Under the pieces are notes generated by a model. That model was not told where the DNA came from and did not search any database. It was given only the letters and a program-made list of their open reading frames with translations. DNA of 64,000 nucleotides, taken from NCBI RefSeq assembly GCF_905171775.1, contig NC_053489.1, positions 243,604,231 through 243,668,230 of the forward strand, in the 5' to 3' direction. Origin of the DNA: Rana temporaria. Its lineage: Eukaryota > Chordata > Amphibia > Anura > Ranidae. The translations under genes and the position numbers were made by a program. This document shows, piece after piece, positions 46,084-57,760 of this stretch. The first letter of the stretch is position 1; each line of letters opens with the position of its first letter.

Positions 46084-46701
46084 CAGTGTTGCCAACCGTC
46101 CGTATTTTTACGGATAGTTCGTAAAATCAGGCACCCCCCCCCACGTTCGTAAATGTCCGTGGTTGGGGGAATGTGGCAGTAAAAATTGCCGAGATCGGTT
46201 GGAACTGCGCATGGAGATTGGAGGCAGGGGTGATGGTGGATGCGGTGGCAACGCAGAGGGGGATGGAGGCAGGGGGTGTTAGTGGCAGGGTGTGATTGGA
46301 GGCAGGGGGTGTTGGTGGCACCGCAGAGGGGGATGGTGGCACCGCAGAGGGTGGGGGGTGGAGACAGGGGTTGTTGGTGGTACCGCAGAGGGGGATGGAG
46401 GCAGGGGGTGATTGGGGGCCTGGGGGAGATTGGAGGGAGATTGGAGGCAGGGGGAGATTGTGACTAAATAATTTGCCATTATTATATAAAAAATAACAAA
46501 AATATGTTTTTTTTTACCTTAATATCTACCTCAAATCACATTGCTATTTGCCTAGCATACTTGTTTGTAGCCTAAATACTGAAATTTGCACCTAAAAATG
46601 TAATTTAGCAACTTTTGTGAAATGCCAGTAAAAACGTGGCTGTGCCAGTAAATTCTGGGTGTCGTGCCAGTAAATTTCAATCTAGTAGGTTGGCAACACT
46701 G
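46084..46701. mobile_element. hAT-type element carrying a minisatellite
   Basis: 618 bp, ends cagtgttgccaacc and ggttggcaacactg, flanked by gtagagta (46076-46083 and 46702-46709). 46200-46460 is a tandem of gaggcagggggtgttggtgg and gcaccgcagagggggatgg units. Confidence 0.92.
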
Positions 46702-46709
46702 GTAGAGTA

Positions 46710-47593
46710 TGACATAGCTTTCCAAAGTTCATTGTATAAAGGCAGGCATAGGGTTTGTAGTATATACCAGTTTGCTATAGGTGAAAGGAAAGTGTATAGA
46801 AACGTGTTCCTTCACAGATTACAGAGATACCAAATGTTTGTGATTTCACTGTACAAACAGAGTAACTTTAGGTGACAATGCAGTCCTCTTCTTTGTGTCT
46901 CTGATAAGCACCCACTATTCTCCCAGCTGAGCTTTTCCCTTTCCTGTCAGAGAATCCCTGCAGCTGTCTCAGAATAACATTCATTTCCTTCCTGGATATG
47001 GACCTCCAGCAGTCATAGTACCATGTAGGGAAGAGGGGAGCACAAGGTTAACCAGAGTAGGTTGCAAATAAGATCTAATTTGTTTGAATAATATTGCATT
47101 CCAAGGTCTTGTTCTGCATCCCTGCAATCGCCCTCCTTGTTTTCTGTTATAAAAGCACTATGGACGCCATCGGACCGCTATCGGACATAAAAAGTATGCC
47201 TGACATTTGAACTGAACAGCTTTTTTACATGTAGTACTGGTGATGGCTTTATATTTACAGATGTAGTGATGCATGAGAAAACACACAATAAAATTGTAAA
47301 AAAGTAATAGTAAAAAAATAAACTACTAAAACCAATCTCTGCCCTACTGACATTGTCCATTGCGTGTGTGTGTATATACATATATATATATACACGCGCA
47401 TGTGTGTTTGAACTTTGGAAGTTCACTGCCTAATACAATAGGCTGCGCACACCAATGAGAAGCTGCCATAGCTGATTTGTTTTAAGATGGCGCTTTCCAG
47501 GGCTGTCATTTTTTTCCTGCTGACCTGGAACAAGCATTGGCATAGAAGTGTCCTGATACCTGACATGTACATGCTTGTTCCAGTTAGAGACTG
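46710..47593. other. No feature recognised
   Basis: AT-rich sequence with a short (TA/TG) tract near 47367-47405. No exon or element ends seen. Confidence 0.35.
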
Positions 47594-48164
47594 ATGCTGC
47601 GTACACACGACCGTTTTTCGGGTTGTAAAAAATGACGATTTTTTTAAATGTCATTAAAAACGATCGTGTGTGGGCTCCAGAGCATTTTTCACAATGTAAA
47701 AAATGGGCATTAAAAATTTAGAACGTGCTCTAATTTTTCACTAAGTTTTTTACGTTGTCGTTTTTAACGTTGTAAAAAATGGTCGTGTGTGGGCTTTAAC
47801 GATGTGGAAAAAAAACACGCATGCTCAGAAGCAAGTTATGAGACGGGAGCAGTCGTTCTGGTAAAACTAGCATTCGTAATAGAGATAGCACATTCATCGC
47901 GCTGTAACAGACTGAAAAGCGCGAATCGTCTTTTACTCAGACGAAATCAGCAAAAAGCAGCCCCAAGGGTGGCGCCATCCAAATGAAACTTCCCCTTTAT
48001 AGTGCCGTTGTACGTGTTGTACGTCACCGCGCTTTGCTAGAGCATTTTTTTTTCACAATCGTTTGTAGGCAAGGCCGTTTTAACGATCGGGTTGAAAAAA
48101 ACTTAGTTTTTTCTAGACCATTAAAAATGGCATTTTTTACAACCAGAAAAACAGTACGCAGCAT
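47594..48164. mobile_element. Nonautonomous element with atgctgcgtac ends
   Basis: 571 bp, ends atgctgcgtacacacg and ttttacaaccagaaaaacag...gtacgcagcat. Interior has inverted aaaaaatg/ttttaacgt blocks (gttgtaaaaaatg repeated). Confidence 0.78.
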
Positions 48165-48343
48165 GAGGCTCGGTCCACACTGGTGCGACATACACGCCAA
48201 CTTTGGGAGTAAATGTCGCATGACATGTATAAATTAGTGGTTTCCTATGAGAGCCGTCTTAAAGCATAGGTGATCTATGTACATTGCAAGGATTTTAACC
48301 AACTTTGTTGCAGATTCCTACCTTTTGTTATTCTGAAGAAGTC

Positions 48344-48797
48344 ATGCCTAGTACATATGACCGGGATTCCCTACGGGAAAAGGTCCGAGGGGAAAACCGA
48401 GAACCTGCTCTCTACTTTTCTCCCGTACAGACGATCGGTTTTCCCGTCGGGAAAACTCAGATGAGAGCTTTTCCTCGGGAATCCCAACCGTGTTTATGCT
48501 GCATTGGAGTTTTTCCCCACAGGAAAACTGACAAAAATGGCAGTTTTCTGCTACACACAAGTTTTCTGACGGGAGAAAGTCCGTCAGGAATCTCGGTCGG
48601 GAAAAAAGAGAGCTGGTTCTCTTTTTTTTTGTTCAGCGGGTTTGGCAGTTTTCCAGTTGGAAAAACAGCGAACGATCATACACACGGCTGACACGATCGG
48701 TTTTTGACCATCAGGCCACTTCAGCGGTGAACCGATGAAAACGGTCCGTCGGACCATTCTCATCGGTTTTGTCTGACCGTGTGTACGGGGCCTAAGT
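48344..48797. mobile_element. Nonautonomous element rich in gggaaaa/ttttccc
   Basis: Starts atgcctagtacatatgacc and ends gtgtgtacggggcctaag. Interior repeats of cgggaaaac and complements. Related in style to 11411-11870. Confidence 0.7.
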
Positions 48798-49105
48798 CTA
48801 ATGGAAGTGGTTTTATAATTATCAACCAGCTTCTGCAGAATCAGGGCTCTAATGAGGAAAGCTGCAGGGTCTGCATCCCATTTAGACGTTATTTCCTATT
48901 GCGAGTATCTTACCAAAAATTACATTTTTGTTGCAGGGGAGTGTAGACTTTTGAGAGCCAATCACACAAGCAAGAAATTATGTACCTGGGGGGCGTTCTG
49001 TACACATTCTGTGTATAGAACACCTCCAGGTAGCCATATTGCATTGCACTTTACAGAAAATTACAGAGCTGAAGATTGATAAGGAAAGATAATTTTTAAT
49101 AACAT

Positions 49106-49240
49106 TTGTAGCACCCTGGAGTTTAGGCAGGCTTGCTCCTCACAAATTTACTTGCCAGGAGTAGTTAACCTGGTTGATTGCTAGAGCTCTACTGATTTCT
49201 CCCTAAGTTTGGCCTTGTTGCACTTTTCTCTTCTTCCACA
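49106..49240. other. Possible LTR-like fragment
   Basis: Begins tgtagcaccctggagtttag, reminiscent of the retroviral LTR start at 51508 (tgtagcgcctggttactt). Too short and diverged to be sure. Confidence 0.25.
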
Positions 49241-49244
49241 AGGT

Positions 49245-49645
49245 GGCCTGGTACTTGATGGTACTAGATAGGAGCAGGGCAATGCAATGTCAGGTTATGG
49301 GTATATGCGGTGTCTCAGCCAATGGTCAGGGGTTTTCTCATAGTCTCCACTCTAATTCATCCCAAAGGGTTGAGGTCAGGACCCTGTGCAGGCCAGTCAA
49401 GTTCCTCCACCCCAAACTCGCTCATCCATGTCTTTTTGGTGGAGGAGGGATTATGGTGTGGGATTGTTTTTCAGGCGTGGGGCTTGGCACCTTAGTTCCA
49501 GTGAAGGGAACTCTTAAGGCGTCAGCATACCAAGACAATTTGGACAATTTCATGCTCCCAACTTTGTGAGAACAGTTTGGAGATGGCCCTGTTCTAACAT
49601 GACTACACACTAGTGTACAAAGCAAGGTCCATAAATACATTGATT
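49245..49645. pseudogene. Rearranged Tc1-like fragment (inverted then direct)
   Basis: 49245-49438 is antisense Tc1 C-terminal sequence (aattcatcccaaagg, ggttgaggtcagg, gtgcaggccagtcaag). From 49438 the plus strand reads GGGIMVWDCFSGVGLGTLVP and QDNLDNFMLPTL, the middle of the same kind of transposase. An inversion joins the two. Confidence 0.8.
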
Positions 49646-49905
49646 TAACTGGGGTGGTGGAAAATGTACTTCAAGTGAAATAATTCACAACCTATAATAG
49701 TAACTAAAATAAAATAAGTAAAATAAAAATTCCAGAGTTCAAACTCCCAACTAAAAAGTTGTTGCACTTGAAGTTACTTTGTATTGCAATTGTAATGATT
49801 ATTGCCACCATCCCTGCTATATTTAATTTGTTATGTTTTGTTTTCAGTTTGATGTGTATTATATGTGATGTTACAGAGACTGGTATTGTGGCAATAAGTT
49901 TACTG

Positions 49906-51360
49906 ATGTAAAAAGGGGTATGTAGAGGCGCTTGCCAATTAAAATAAATAAATAACTATGATGCCAAATATCGCACAGCAATGTATGGATAATGATCAAT
50001 AAATCCAATATATATGTTCCACTCCTTTTTTCCAATACCTTCAAAGCATCTACATTGAGATGTGCAAGGTGGAAATAGTGAGAATTAATAGAATTAAGAT
50101 AAAGACTAAAAATATTAATTGATAGTCAATACATTAATAGCAATCCAATAATGTCACCAAACAGTGATAACGTGAGTGATAGTTTCCATAAGAAAATCCA
50201 AAAGCACACAGTGTAAACTCTGGGTGATAAATAATGTAAAAAGGCAAAACATCAATAATTGTGAATAAATACGTTCAAGTAAAAAATATATATATGCATA
50301 AAAAATATAAAAAATATATTATAATTAATAATTTCAAGTTTATATAGTGTTCCAAGTCAATCTCAGCTTTTGATAAAAAGTTCCAAAAAAGGGGGGTGCA
50401 AAAAGACTTATAATAAAGTGCGAGTCCAAACTTTTCCAAAAAAGTGCAAATAGTGTTTAAAACAAATAAATAAGTCCTGCAATCCACCGCACGATACTCC
50501 AGTGTAGTTAGTGCAGACCCAAACGTGAAGGTAATTCTAGCCTCTCACCTCAGAACAGGTTAAACCAGCCTGTTAGATGTAATTAAGGATTCAGCAATGC
50601 ACACTCTCAATCCAAGGAAGCTATGGGTCACTCCAAAACGTCCAACAAAGGGTTAACTCCAGACCACTCACATGAAAGTAAATGCAAGCTCCATAGTGTA
50701 ATATGTTCAACAAGATTTTAATAAAACAATTAAAATAAATATTACACTCACATTTACCAGGTTGTAAAACAGCATGCAACGAGTGTTGTATACAAGGTAG
50801 CAGATCTCCGCTCTCGGCCGCGAGCGGAGATGACGTCACCGACGTCACTTTATTATAAGTCTTTTTGCACCCCCTTTTTTTGGAACTTTTTATCAAAAGC
50901 TGAGATTGACTTGGAACACTATATAAACTTGAAATTATTAATTATAATATATTTTTTATATTTTTTATGCATATATATATATTTTACTTGAACGTATTTA
51001 TTCACAATTATTGATGTTTTGCCTTTTTACATTATTTATCACCCAGAGTTTACACTGTGTGCTTTTGGATTTTCTTATGGAAACTATCACTCACGTTATC
51101 ACTGTTTGGTGACATTATTGGATTGCTATTAATGTATTGACTATCAATTAATATTTTTAGTCTTTATCTTAATTCTATTAATTCTCACTATTTCCACCTT
51201 GCACATCTCAATGTAGATGCTTTGAAGGTATTGGAAAAAAGGAGTGGAACATATATATTGGATATAATGATCATTATCCATACGTTGCTGTGCGATATTT
51301 GGCATCATAGTTATTTATTTATTTTAATTGGCAAGCGCCTCTACATACCCCTTTTTACAT
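49906..51360. repeat. Long inverted repeat with 515-bp arms
   Basis: Left arm 49906-50420 and right arm 50846-51360 are equal in length and near-identical complements, around a 425-bp spacer with a ctcggccgcgag palindrome and gacgtcaccgacgtca. The direct repeat aataagtttactga lies left (49893-49906) and right (51484-51497, last base g/a variation), so the whole unit to about 51483 looks like one insertion. No coding capacity. Confidence 0.88.
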
Positions 51361-51507
51361 ATGTCTTTTGGTGCGTGAGTACTATTTTGGTAGTGGCTGC
51401 TGCTTTTATACATTTTAGCTGGTATTGTTATTATTTAGATATTTACGGTTAGGTTGGTTTTGCGCATTAGTTCCCCCCATACAAATAAGTTTACTGAGAT
51501 TTCCATG

Positions 51508-52588
51508 TGTAGCGCCTGGTTACTTCTAAGAACCGGTGCTAGTCTAAATTTAGAGGGGGTCAGAGAGTAAGTTAGCTCTGACCAGGCTGATTTGCTTAAA
51601 TTTGGGCCTCTGTCTTAGATTGACTGTGCTGTGGGCTAATTCTGTCGCTTCTGGGGGTGTTGATTCCACCCCAGGACGACAGGTGGCAGCAGTGGAGTCA
51701 AGGTTTGGGTGCTTTTCGCAAGCAGCCAATCAGGATGAGTTTTCCTCGCTGTGCATGCTGGGGGAGGGTATTTATGAGGCAGACGCCATTGTGCTGGGTC
51801 TTCTTCCAGTGTGGCTCCCACCTTTAGGGTGACCACATCAAAGGCGCCCCACAAAATGGCCTTCCAGGCCGGGGTGCGTGTGCCACGCGATGTTCCTGGT
51901 TCCGGGACCATGTTGGTCTGGAATATTTGAGCTGTGGCCGGGCCCCAGTGATCGACTGGATCACCAATCTTGAGAAGATCTTAAGCGTTGTTCCTTTGAG
52001 AGGAAGCTGTTCAGTGGGGAGTCCGCCTGAGGAGAGCCAAGAGAAGCTGGCAATCCAATAGGGTCTTGACCATCCACCGGAGATCAAGGTAACTGGGTAC
52101 TGAGAGGCTGGACGTTGGTCACCTATCAGTCGGTAACCTAACTGCAAACTACCTGAAGGAGATCCAGGCGCAAAGTCTATCAAGGAGGATTATCTCCGTT
52201 ATCTCAATTCTAAGGAGGGTCTGTGGCAGAGACTTTTCCCTTAAGTTCTGAGTGATACTCTGGCCTGCCAGGTCAGTGAGAGAGGCCTGCCCAGGTACAC
52301 TAGGCCTACTCTGGCTGGAGTGGTGAAGAAGAAAGTGTTGATGGAAGCAGGACTGTTTCCCCATTGTTACGCCTGAATCTGCTATTTCTCTCCCTACTGA
52401 ATCTCTACCTTTCACCACAAGTTTTATTGTTTTTATCCGATTGGGTAATAAAGAGCACAGAAAAAGACACCTGTCGTGGACATTCCATTACTTCTACTTT
52501 CACCATACACCCCTAGACGGCGGAGGAGCCACGAGGTAACATGCCACCCAAAACAAACCAGCAGCTCCTTCGGGGGTAGTGCTAAACG
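51508..52588 (+). repeat. Endogenous retrovirus 5' LTR
   Basis: Starts TGTAGCGCC, contains a TATA-like ggtatttatgagg (about 51768) and an AATAAA (about 52447) followed by a short U5, and is followed immediately by a tRNA primer binding site. The order U3-R-U5-PBS supports an LTR of about 1.08 kb, with an unusually long R. The exact right border is uncertain by several bases, and no matching 3' LTR was found in this window. Confidence 0.75.
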
Positions 52589-52606
52589 TGGGGGCTCGTC
52601 CGGGAT
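52589..52606 (+). promoter_or_regulatory. tRNA-Pro primer binding site
   Basis: TGGGGGCTCGTCCGGGAT is complementary to the 3' end of proline tRNA, the primer used by many gammaretroviruses. Its place just after the LTR confirms the retroviral nature of 51508-53356. Confidence 0.9.
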
Positions 52607-53356
52607 AGGCTGTTACCTCGGACAACTACATTGGAGAATTTATTCCGCCATTAAAAGCCAGGAATTGTCGTGGTGTTGGACTGTGCTAGTAAAGAGAGAG
52701 TTAACGTCAGGTAGTTGAAGTCTGGCCGCACGTGCAACGGAGTGACGTGTGCCTGCAATGTGCAAGAAAAAGAACTCAAAGCGGGAGGAGTTACCCACCC
52801 CTGCGTGAGACGTAGGGCGAGTTTGGCGCCAAAGGACAGAGTGATTGCCCGCCCGCGAGAGAGGTTCATGCAAACATGTCTGTGCCCCGGACGCCGTTTG
52901 AGAGATTGATTCCCGCCGTAGACATCGGGGGTCTCAATCTGATGTATGCTGCCACCGGAGTCCCCCTCACCGAAACCGGAATCCGAATGAGGACGCAGAG
53001 GAGGTTCGTGCTGTTTTCCAGTGGCAGCGTGGAGGCCCTTGGGCTGTCTTGTCCCCGATGTGCGGAGCTTGCTGTCTTGCCCTTTGCTTGGGGCAAAAAG
53101 TGCCGGAAATATTTGCTCCATGCAAAGCAACCAACAGAATCTCCCTGTGAGTACGTCATCGGCTGTTACTCATGTCACCCGAAGTAAGTGACTCTGAGAA
53201 TAAAGAAAATGTGCCTGCTGTAAAGGGGGATGCTGCCACCGAAACCGTATGCATGGCGGTGGTCCCTGCCTGGCTCACCTCTGGAAAGATGGGCCCCGTC
53301 AAGGTCTCCCACGGCTGTGGTCGAGGCCTACTTATGTGTGGACATGACAAGGTCAG
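52607..53356 (+). pseudogene. Retroviral leader and short Cys-containing frame, cut by the BEL element
   Basis: After the primer site comes about 270 bp of leader, then a frame of 103 codons from 52876 (MSVPRTPFERLIPAVDIGGL) with C-x2-C (CPRC) and a later CYSC pair, followed by a second frame in another register that runs into the BEL LTR. It does not match a Gag I recognise. It could be a decayed Gag N-terminal region, an accessory frame, or chance. The rest of the provirus was not found beyond the BEL insertion. Confidence 0.4.
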
Positions 53357-53714
53357 TGTGAGCTGTTCTCCTCATAGTTATTTGTACATTGCATTATCAA
53401 CCTTTCTTTCACCATGTTGTTTTCATGCATCTTTTGTACTGCTGCCATCTGCTGGCCAGAATTTGCATGCCGCAAGCCTCTGTTTTTTGTTAGTAAAGTT
53501 TTTTCCATCGGGGGCGTGGACTCAAGCAAGGCTGGCCTTATCACGCGGGGGCAGCCTTCGCAGTGCCTCATGGCTGTGTGACTAGACACTGCACATTTTT
53601 TGGGCTTGAGACGGCATCAGTTTTTGACCAGCAGTTAGCCTCAGGATAGATACCAACAAGACAGGATTGATACCACTACTACAGAACAGTATTGTATCTC
53701 CGTTTATTGCTTTA
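53357..53714 (+). repeat. BEL/Pao 5' LTR (shared part)
   Basis: At least 358 bp match the 3' LTR. Contains aatgcacttg-free U3 with ctgccatctgctggccag and a terminal-side ttgtatctccgtttattgc. The LTR may continue beyond 53714, since the 3' copy is cut there. Confidence 0.82.
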
Positions 53715-54277
53715 TCTTGATTGAATAAGCCCACGTTGATTTCATCCTCATGTCTAAGTCTGGATCCATCTAACCCGAGCATCTGCCGGTCTGGTCTGCC
53801 CCACTGCTTGTATACGAAGGTAGGAAGTCACACAGCTATTATCAGTTATACCTTCATTCGCATTCATGTGGGGACAGAACAGTCAAAAAACTGCCTTAAT
53901 GTCCACACCCTGGCCTCAGATTTCTTCAGAGTTACCACACTCAGGAATCTCCCTTGCAACAGGCCCACCTGCAGTGAATCTGCCCGGCTACAGTGCATGT
54001 TCCACAAGTCTCAGGGCAAGCACCGCATGTCCACAGTCTTTACTGTTGCCTGGAAGTTCTCCACAACTCATCAAGCCGTTTTCTATATCCCATATCAACC
54101 TTCGCTCGCATAGCAGAACTGTTAACGCACGCAGGGTCCCTCTCTAACCTAACCCCCGCAAATCAATTAAAACACCTGAGGAACCTTGCCAGAGTGCCCC
54201 AGCGCAGCCGCACTGCGATTTTCAGCCCCCAATTCAAAAGTTTATTTTCTTAAAGAGACAGCGCACCTTAAATCAAA

Positions 54278-56300
54278 ATGGTTGAAAAGGACCTTGCACA
54301 GTTCCCCAGTGATGAAACAAAGCTAATGCAGCCTGATACTGATCACTACGAAGAACAGGAAGCAGAACCCACACTTCCAGCAGACCAAGTCGTGCGACCA
54401 AGACGCTCCCTCAAACTGACAATAAAGGTCAGGGAAAACTATCAAACCACAAAAGACGAGCTATGCGATAACCTGGAAGAGTTATGGGAACGAGTTTCCT
54501 CCCTCATGTCAGGACTTAAATCCTCTGGTGATACCACAAGCGTACAAGTTGCCATCAGGCGGCTGAACACAGCTCATGAAGGATACAAGAGACTGTCCAC
54601 AAGGTATATAACCTTTCTAAAAAAAAAATAATAATGATGAAGCCCTTTCAGAACTGAGCAAGGCAGAATCAATAGACATACAAAGAGACGCCATGGTGCT
54701 GCTTGCTAAAGATAAAGCGGAACTCCGCATCTCCCATTTGCAAGAAACTTGATCACACAGATCAAATTCATCCAAACATTCCTCTCGGTCATACAGATCA
54801 TCGTACTCAAGAAGCTCAGCCCTAAGCGACAGATTACTAGGCCCGCATAAATGTAGAGCAATCCAAAGCCAGACGTTCACTGAAAAACAAGCTCTGGCAA
54901 GAGCGAAAGCAGAGGCAAAGAGGGCAGAAGCAGAGGCTCGAATAAAGTTTCTTGAATCAGAGATGGAAGAGGAAATTGCATTAGCTAAAGTAAGACTACT
55001 TGAGTAAGCATTGAGCCAAGGTCTTGATCCAGTCTGCTCGTCACCACAGGAGGTAGAAGATCCAGCTGACCGCACCAGCGACTATGTACTGGAACAGTTA
55101 TCTGCATCACCCTCAGTATGCAGTACCGTCCAAGCCGACAACACCGAAACCACCAAGTCAACTCCACCTACAGTGCCAGTGTCACTTACAGCACCTGAGC
55201 AACCTGATGGTGTTCACCCAGATGTGCCTTCTCAAGAACAGTTATTACAAAACTACAAAAAAGGCTATCAGGCGTTTCCTAGCCTAACCCCACAGCTCAA
55301 GCAGCAGTCATCAAGATCTACAGAGGCTATATCACAGCTCAACCCTGCAGCAACATCATTCTACCCGGATGCATCTCACCCTTTCACGCCGCGCAGCCTA
55401 CACGCCCCGGCGGCATCACAAGTTGTCGTGGCAACAAGCAGTGAGAAATCAGATATGTCTGAGTTTGCCAGGTTTATGGTGAGCAGAGAGCTAATTAACA
55501 CAAGTCTCTCAAAATTTGATGACCGTGCAGAGAGCTACAGAGCTTGGAAGGCAACCTTCAAGGCTGCCATTGCCAACCTCAACCTAACCGCAGAGAAGGA
55601 GCTCGACCTCCTGATCAAATGGCTGGGCCCAAGCTCCACAAATTGCATCAAGAGCCTCAGACCTGTCTATGTGGGACAAGCAGAAGCAGGTCTCGCTGCC
55701 GCCTGGCAGAGACTCGAACGTACCTTTGGCAGTGCAGAAGCAATAGAGAAGGCCCTATTCAAGAGACTGCAGAACGTCCCAAAGATCAATCTTGAGGACG
55801 TCCATAAGCTTCAGGATTTGAGTGACCTGCTCATGGAACTAGAGCTTGCCAAAAGAGACCCTCGTCTGATCGGGCTGTGCTACCTGGATACAGCCCATGG
55901 AGTGAACCCAATTGTCATGAAACTACCATACAGTCTGCAAGAAAAGTGGGCGGCATCAGTCTCAAGGTACAAAAGGGTGCATGACGTCACTTTCCCCCAT
56001 TTATTAATTTCTGCAGATTCATTGATGAACAGTCCCAGATGAGGAATGACCCCAGCCTCGATTTCCTAGCGTTCAACACTACAGCTTCAGCGACACCATC
56101 ATCAAGGTATGAAAGTGTCATGCATAAACACAGAGACTTTAAGAGCAGCGTGAGTGTTAGAAAGACTAACCTACCGTCTTCTGCAGCACCCACGGGTAAA
56201 CAGTACAATACCTCATCAGGAGACAAGTCCTTCAATTGTGAAAGTCCCATTTATAAAAAACACACTCACTGAACAAATGCAGGGGGTTTAGATCCAAAAC
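54278..56300 (+). pseudogene. BEL/Pao gag-like region, broken
   Basis: From ATG 54278 an acidic, Lys/Arg-rich N-terminal frame of 117 codons ends at a poly-A slip (54618-54630) and stops. A coiled-coil-like EKQALARAKAEAKRAEAEA segment follows in another register, then stops near 54752 and 55005. The frame 55011-56042 has the DUF1759-type core: FDDRAESYRAWKATFKAAI, LIKWLGPSSTNCIKSL, AWQRLERTFGSAEAIEKAL and LELAKRDPRLIGLCYLDT. Another frameshift lies at about 56040. At least four lesions, so no intact Gag. Confidence 0.85.
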
Positions 56301-56334
56301 CATACAGGAGCGCAAGAAGGTCCTCAGCGAGCTT

Positions 56335-57672
56335 GTGGTATGTTTCAGATGCTGCGCTTCATTGGAGCACATGGCTAAGGACTGTAAATCCATCATAAAG
56401 TGTCAGGAGTGTCATAGTGAAAGACATGCCTCAGCTATGCACCCAGTTCCACTGCCCAGAGACTCACCAGCTGCCGTCACCACCAGTCCCGCTCCAAGTC
56501 ATGGCGGGGAGCCCCAGAACCACGCTAACACAGCCGCCGCTGTTTTCTGCTCATGTTTGGAAGTATGTGGCGAGGGCCGGGGTGAGAAATGTTGTGCCCG
56601 AATATGCCTAATCAAGGTCTATCCAGAGGGACTACCAGAAAAGGCAGTAAAAATGTATGCCATCATCGACGACCAAAGCAACTGGTCCCTAGCAGGACCT
56701 AAATTCTTCGAAGCCTTTGGGATAAAGGGACCATCAAAACCCTTCATCTTAAACACCTGCTCAGGCCGCCTAGAGACTAGTGGCAGGAGGGCGCAAGGAT
56801 TCATTGCTTCCCCCATCAGTGGGAATACAGAAATACCCTTACCAACGTTGATTGAATGCGATCAAATACCCAACCATAGGGATGAGATTTCTACCCCAGA
56901 AGCTGCATTTCACCAACCGCACCGAAGGCACCTAGCCAACGTTATCCCACCTATGGACAACAATACCAAGATTCTACTCCTGCTTGGCAGAGACAATCTA
57001 AGGGTGCACAAGGTGTGCCAACAGTGTAATGGTCCTGACTACACGCCATATGCCCAGAGGCTGGACCTGGGATGGGTAGTCATAGGAAATGTATGCCTGG
57101 ATCAACCAAAAATCAACTCCTTCAAAACATACGTGCTTGGAGATGGATGCACAACTTGCATTAAGCCGTGTCCTCATCACTATGAAGTGAAGGAGAAGTC
57201 TCCAGACCTCATACAACCACCTGACATAATTTCTCCCCTCTTTGCTGACGACTTGGGGAGATCAGTCTTTCACACAACCAAGGATGACGATAAAGTAGCC
57301 TTATCAGTAGAGAGAATTAGGAGGTCATCCAAACCCGAACAATGGCACTATGTACCATCTGAACTTAATCCAGCAGATCACGCCACCAGGCCTACGTCTA
57401 TGGGTTCCTTTACTAAATCTACTTGGCTTACAGGCCCAGAGTTTCCGCTAGGATGGGCAGACAAATGTGTACAGGAAGTTTTCAACATCCAGGATCCGGA
57501 TAATGATACAGAAATCCGCGCCAAAGTTAGCGCATTAGTCACTGAAACAAGGCAGACCTCCAGGCTTGACTGTCATCGTTTTGAACATTTCTCCAGTTGG
57601 ATGAGACTTGTCAGAACCATTGCAAGGTTAGTGCACATCGCCAGATTGTCATGGTTGGCACGTCTGCCATAA
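56335..57672 (+). pseudogene. BEL/Pao zinc knuckle, protease and RNase H tail, RT deleted
   Basis: 445 codons. It starts with a CCHC-like knuckle (C3-x2-C6, H12, C17) and a second Cys pair, then a DUF1758-type aspartic protease (YAIIDDQSNWSLAGPKFFEA, RLETSGRRAQGF, LLLLGRDNL, DLGWVVIGNVCL). After VFHTTKDDDKVALSVE, normally just before reverse transcriptase, the frame jumps at about 57310-57318 to QWHYVPSELNPADHATRP, the end of the RNase H/A17 region. All RT motifs are absent, yet the frame stays open. It ends in a frameshift after MRLVRTIARLVHIA. Confidence 0.88.
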
Positions 57673-57760
57673 ACTATTCTCTGCTGAGGACATTTCTCAT
57701 AGCGAGTCTTTCATAATACGTCATGTCCAGCAGGGGGAATTTAACGTAGAATGGAAGTGC

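Noticed and set aside
55011..55110. Frame start at 55011 as a true Gag start codon
   Set aside because: Gag-like sequence continues upstream in the same region beyond a stop, so this ATG is probably just internal.
56335..57672. 445-codon frame as a host gene
   Set aside because: Knuckle, protease and RNase H tail between two LTRs identify it as BEL/Pao pol.
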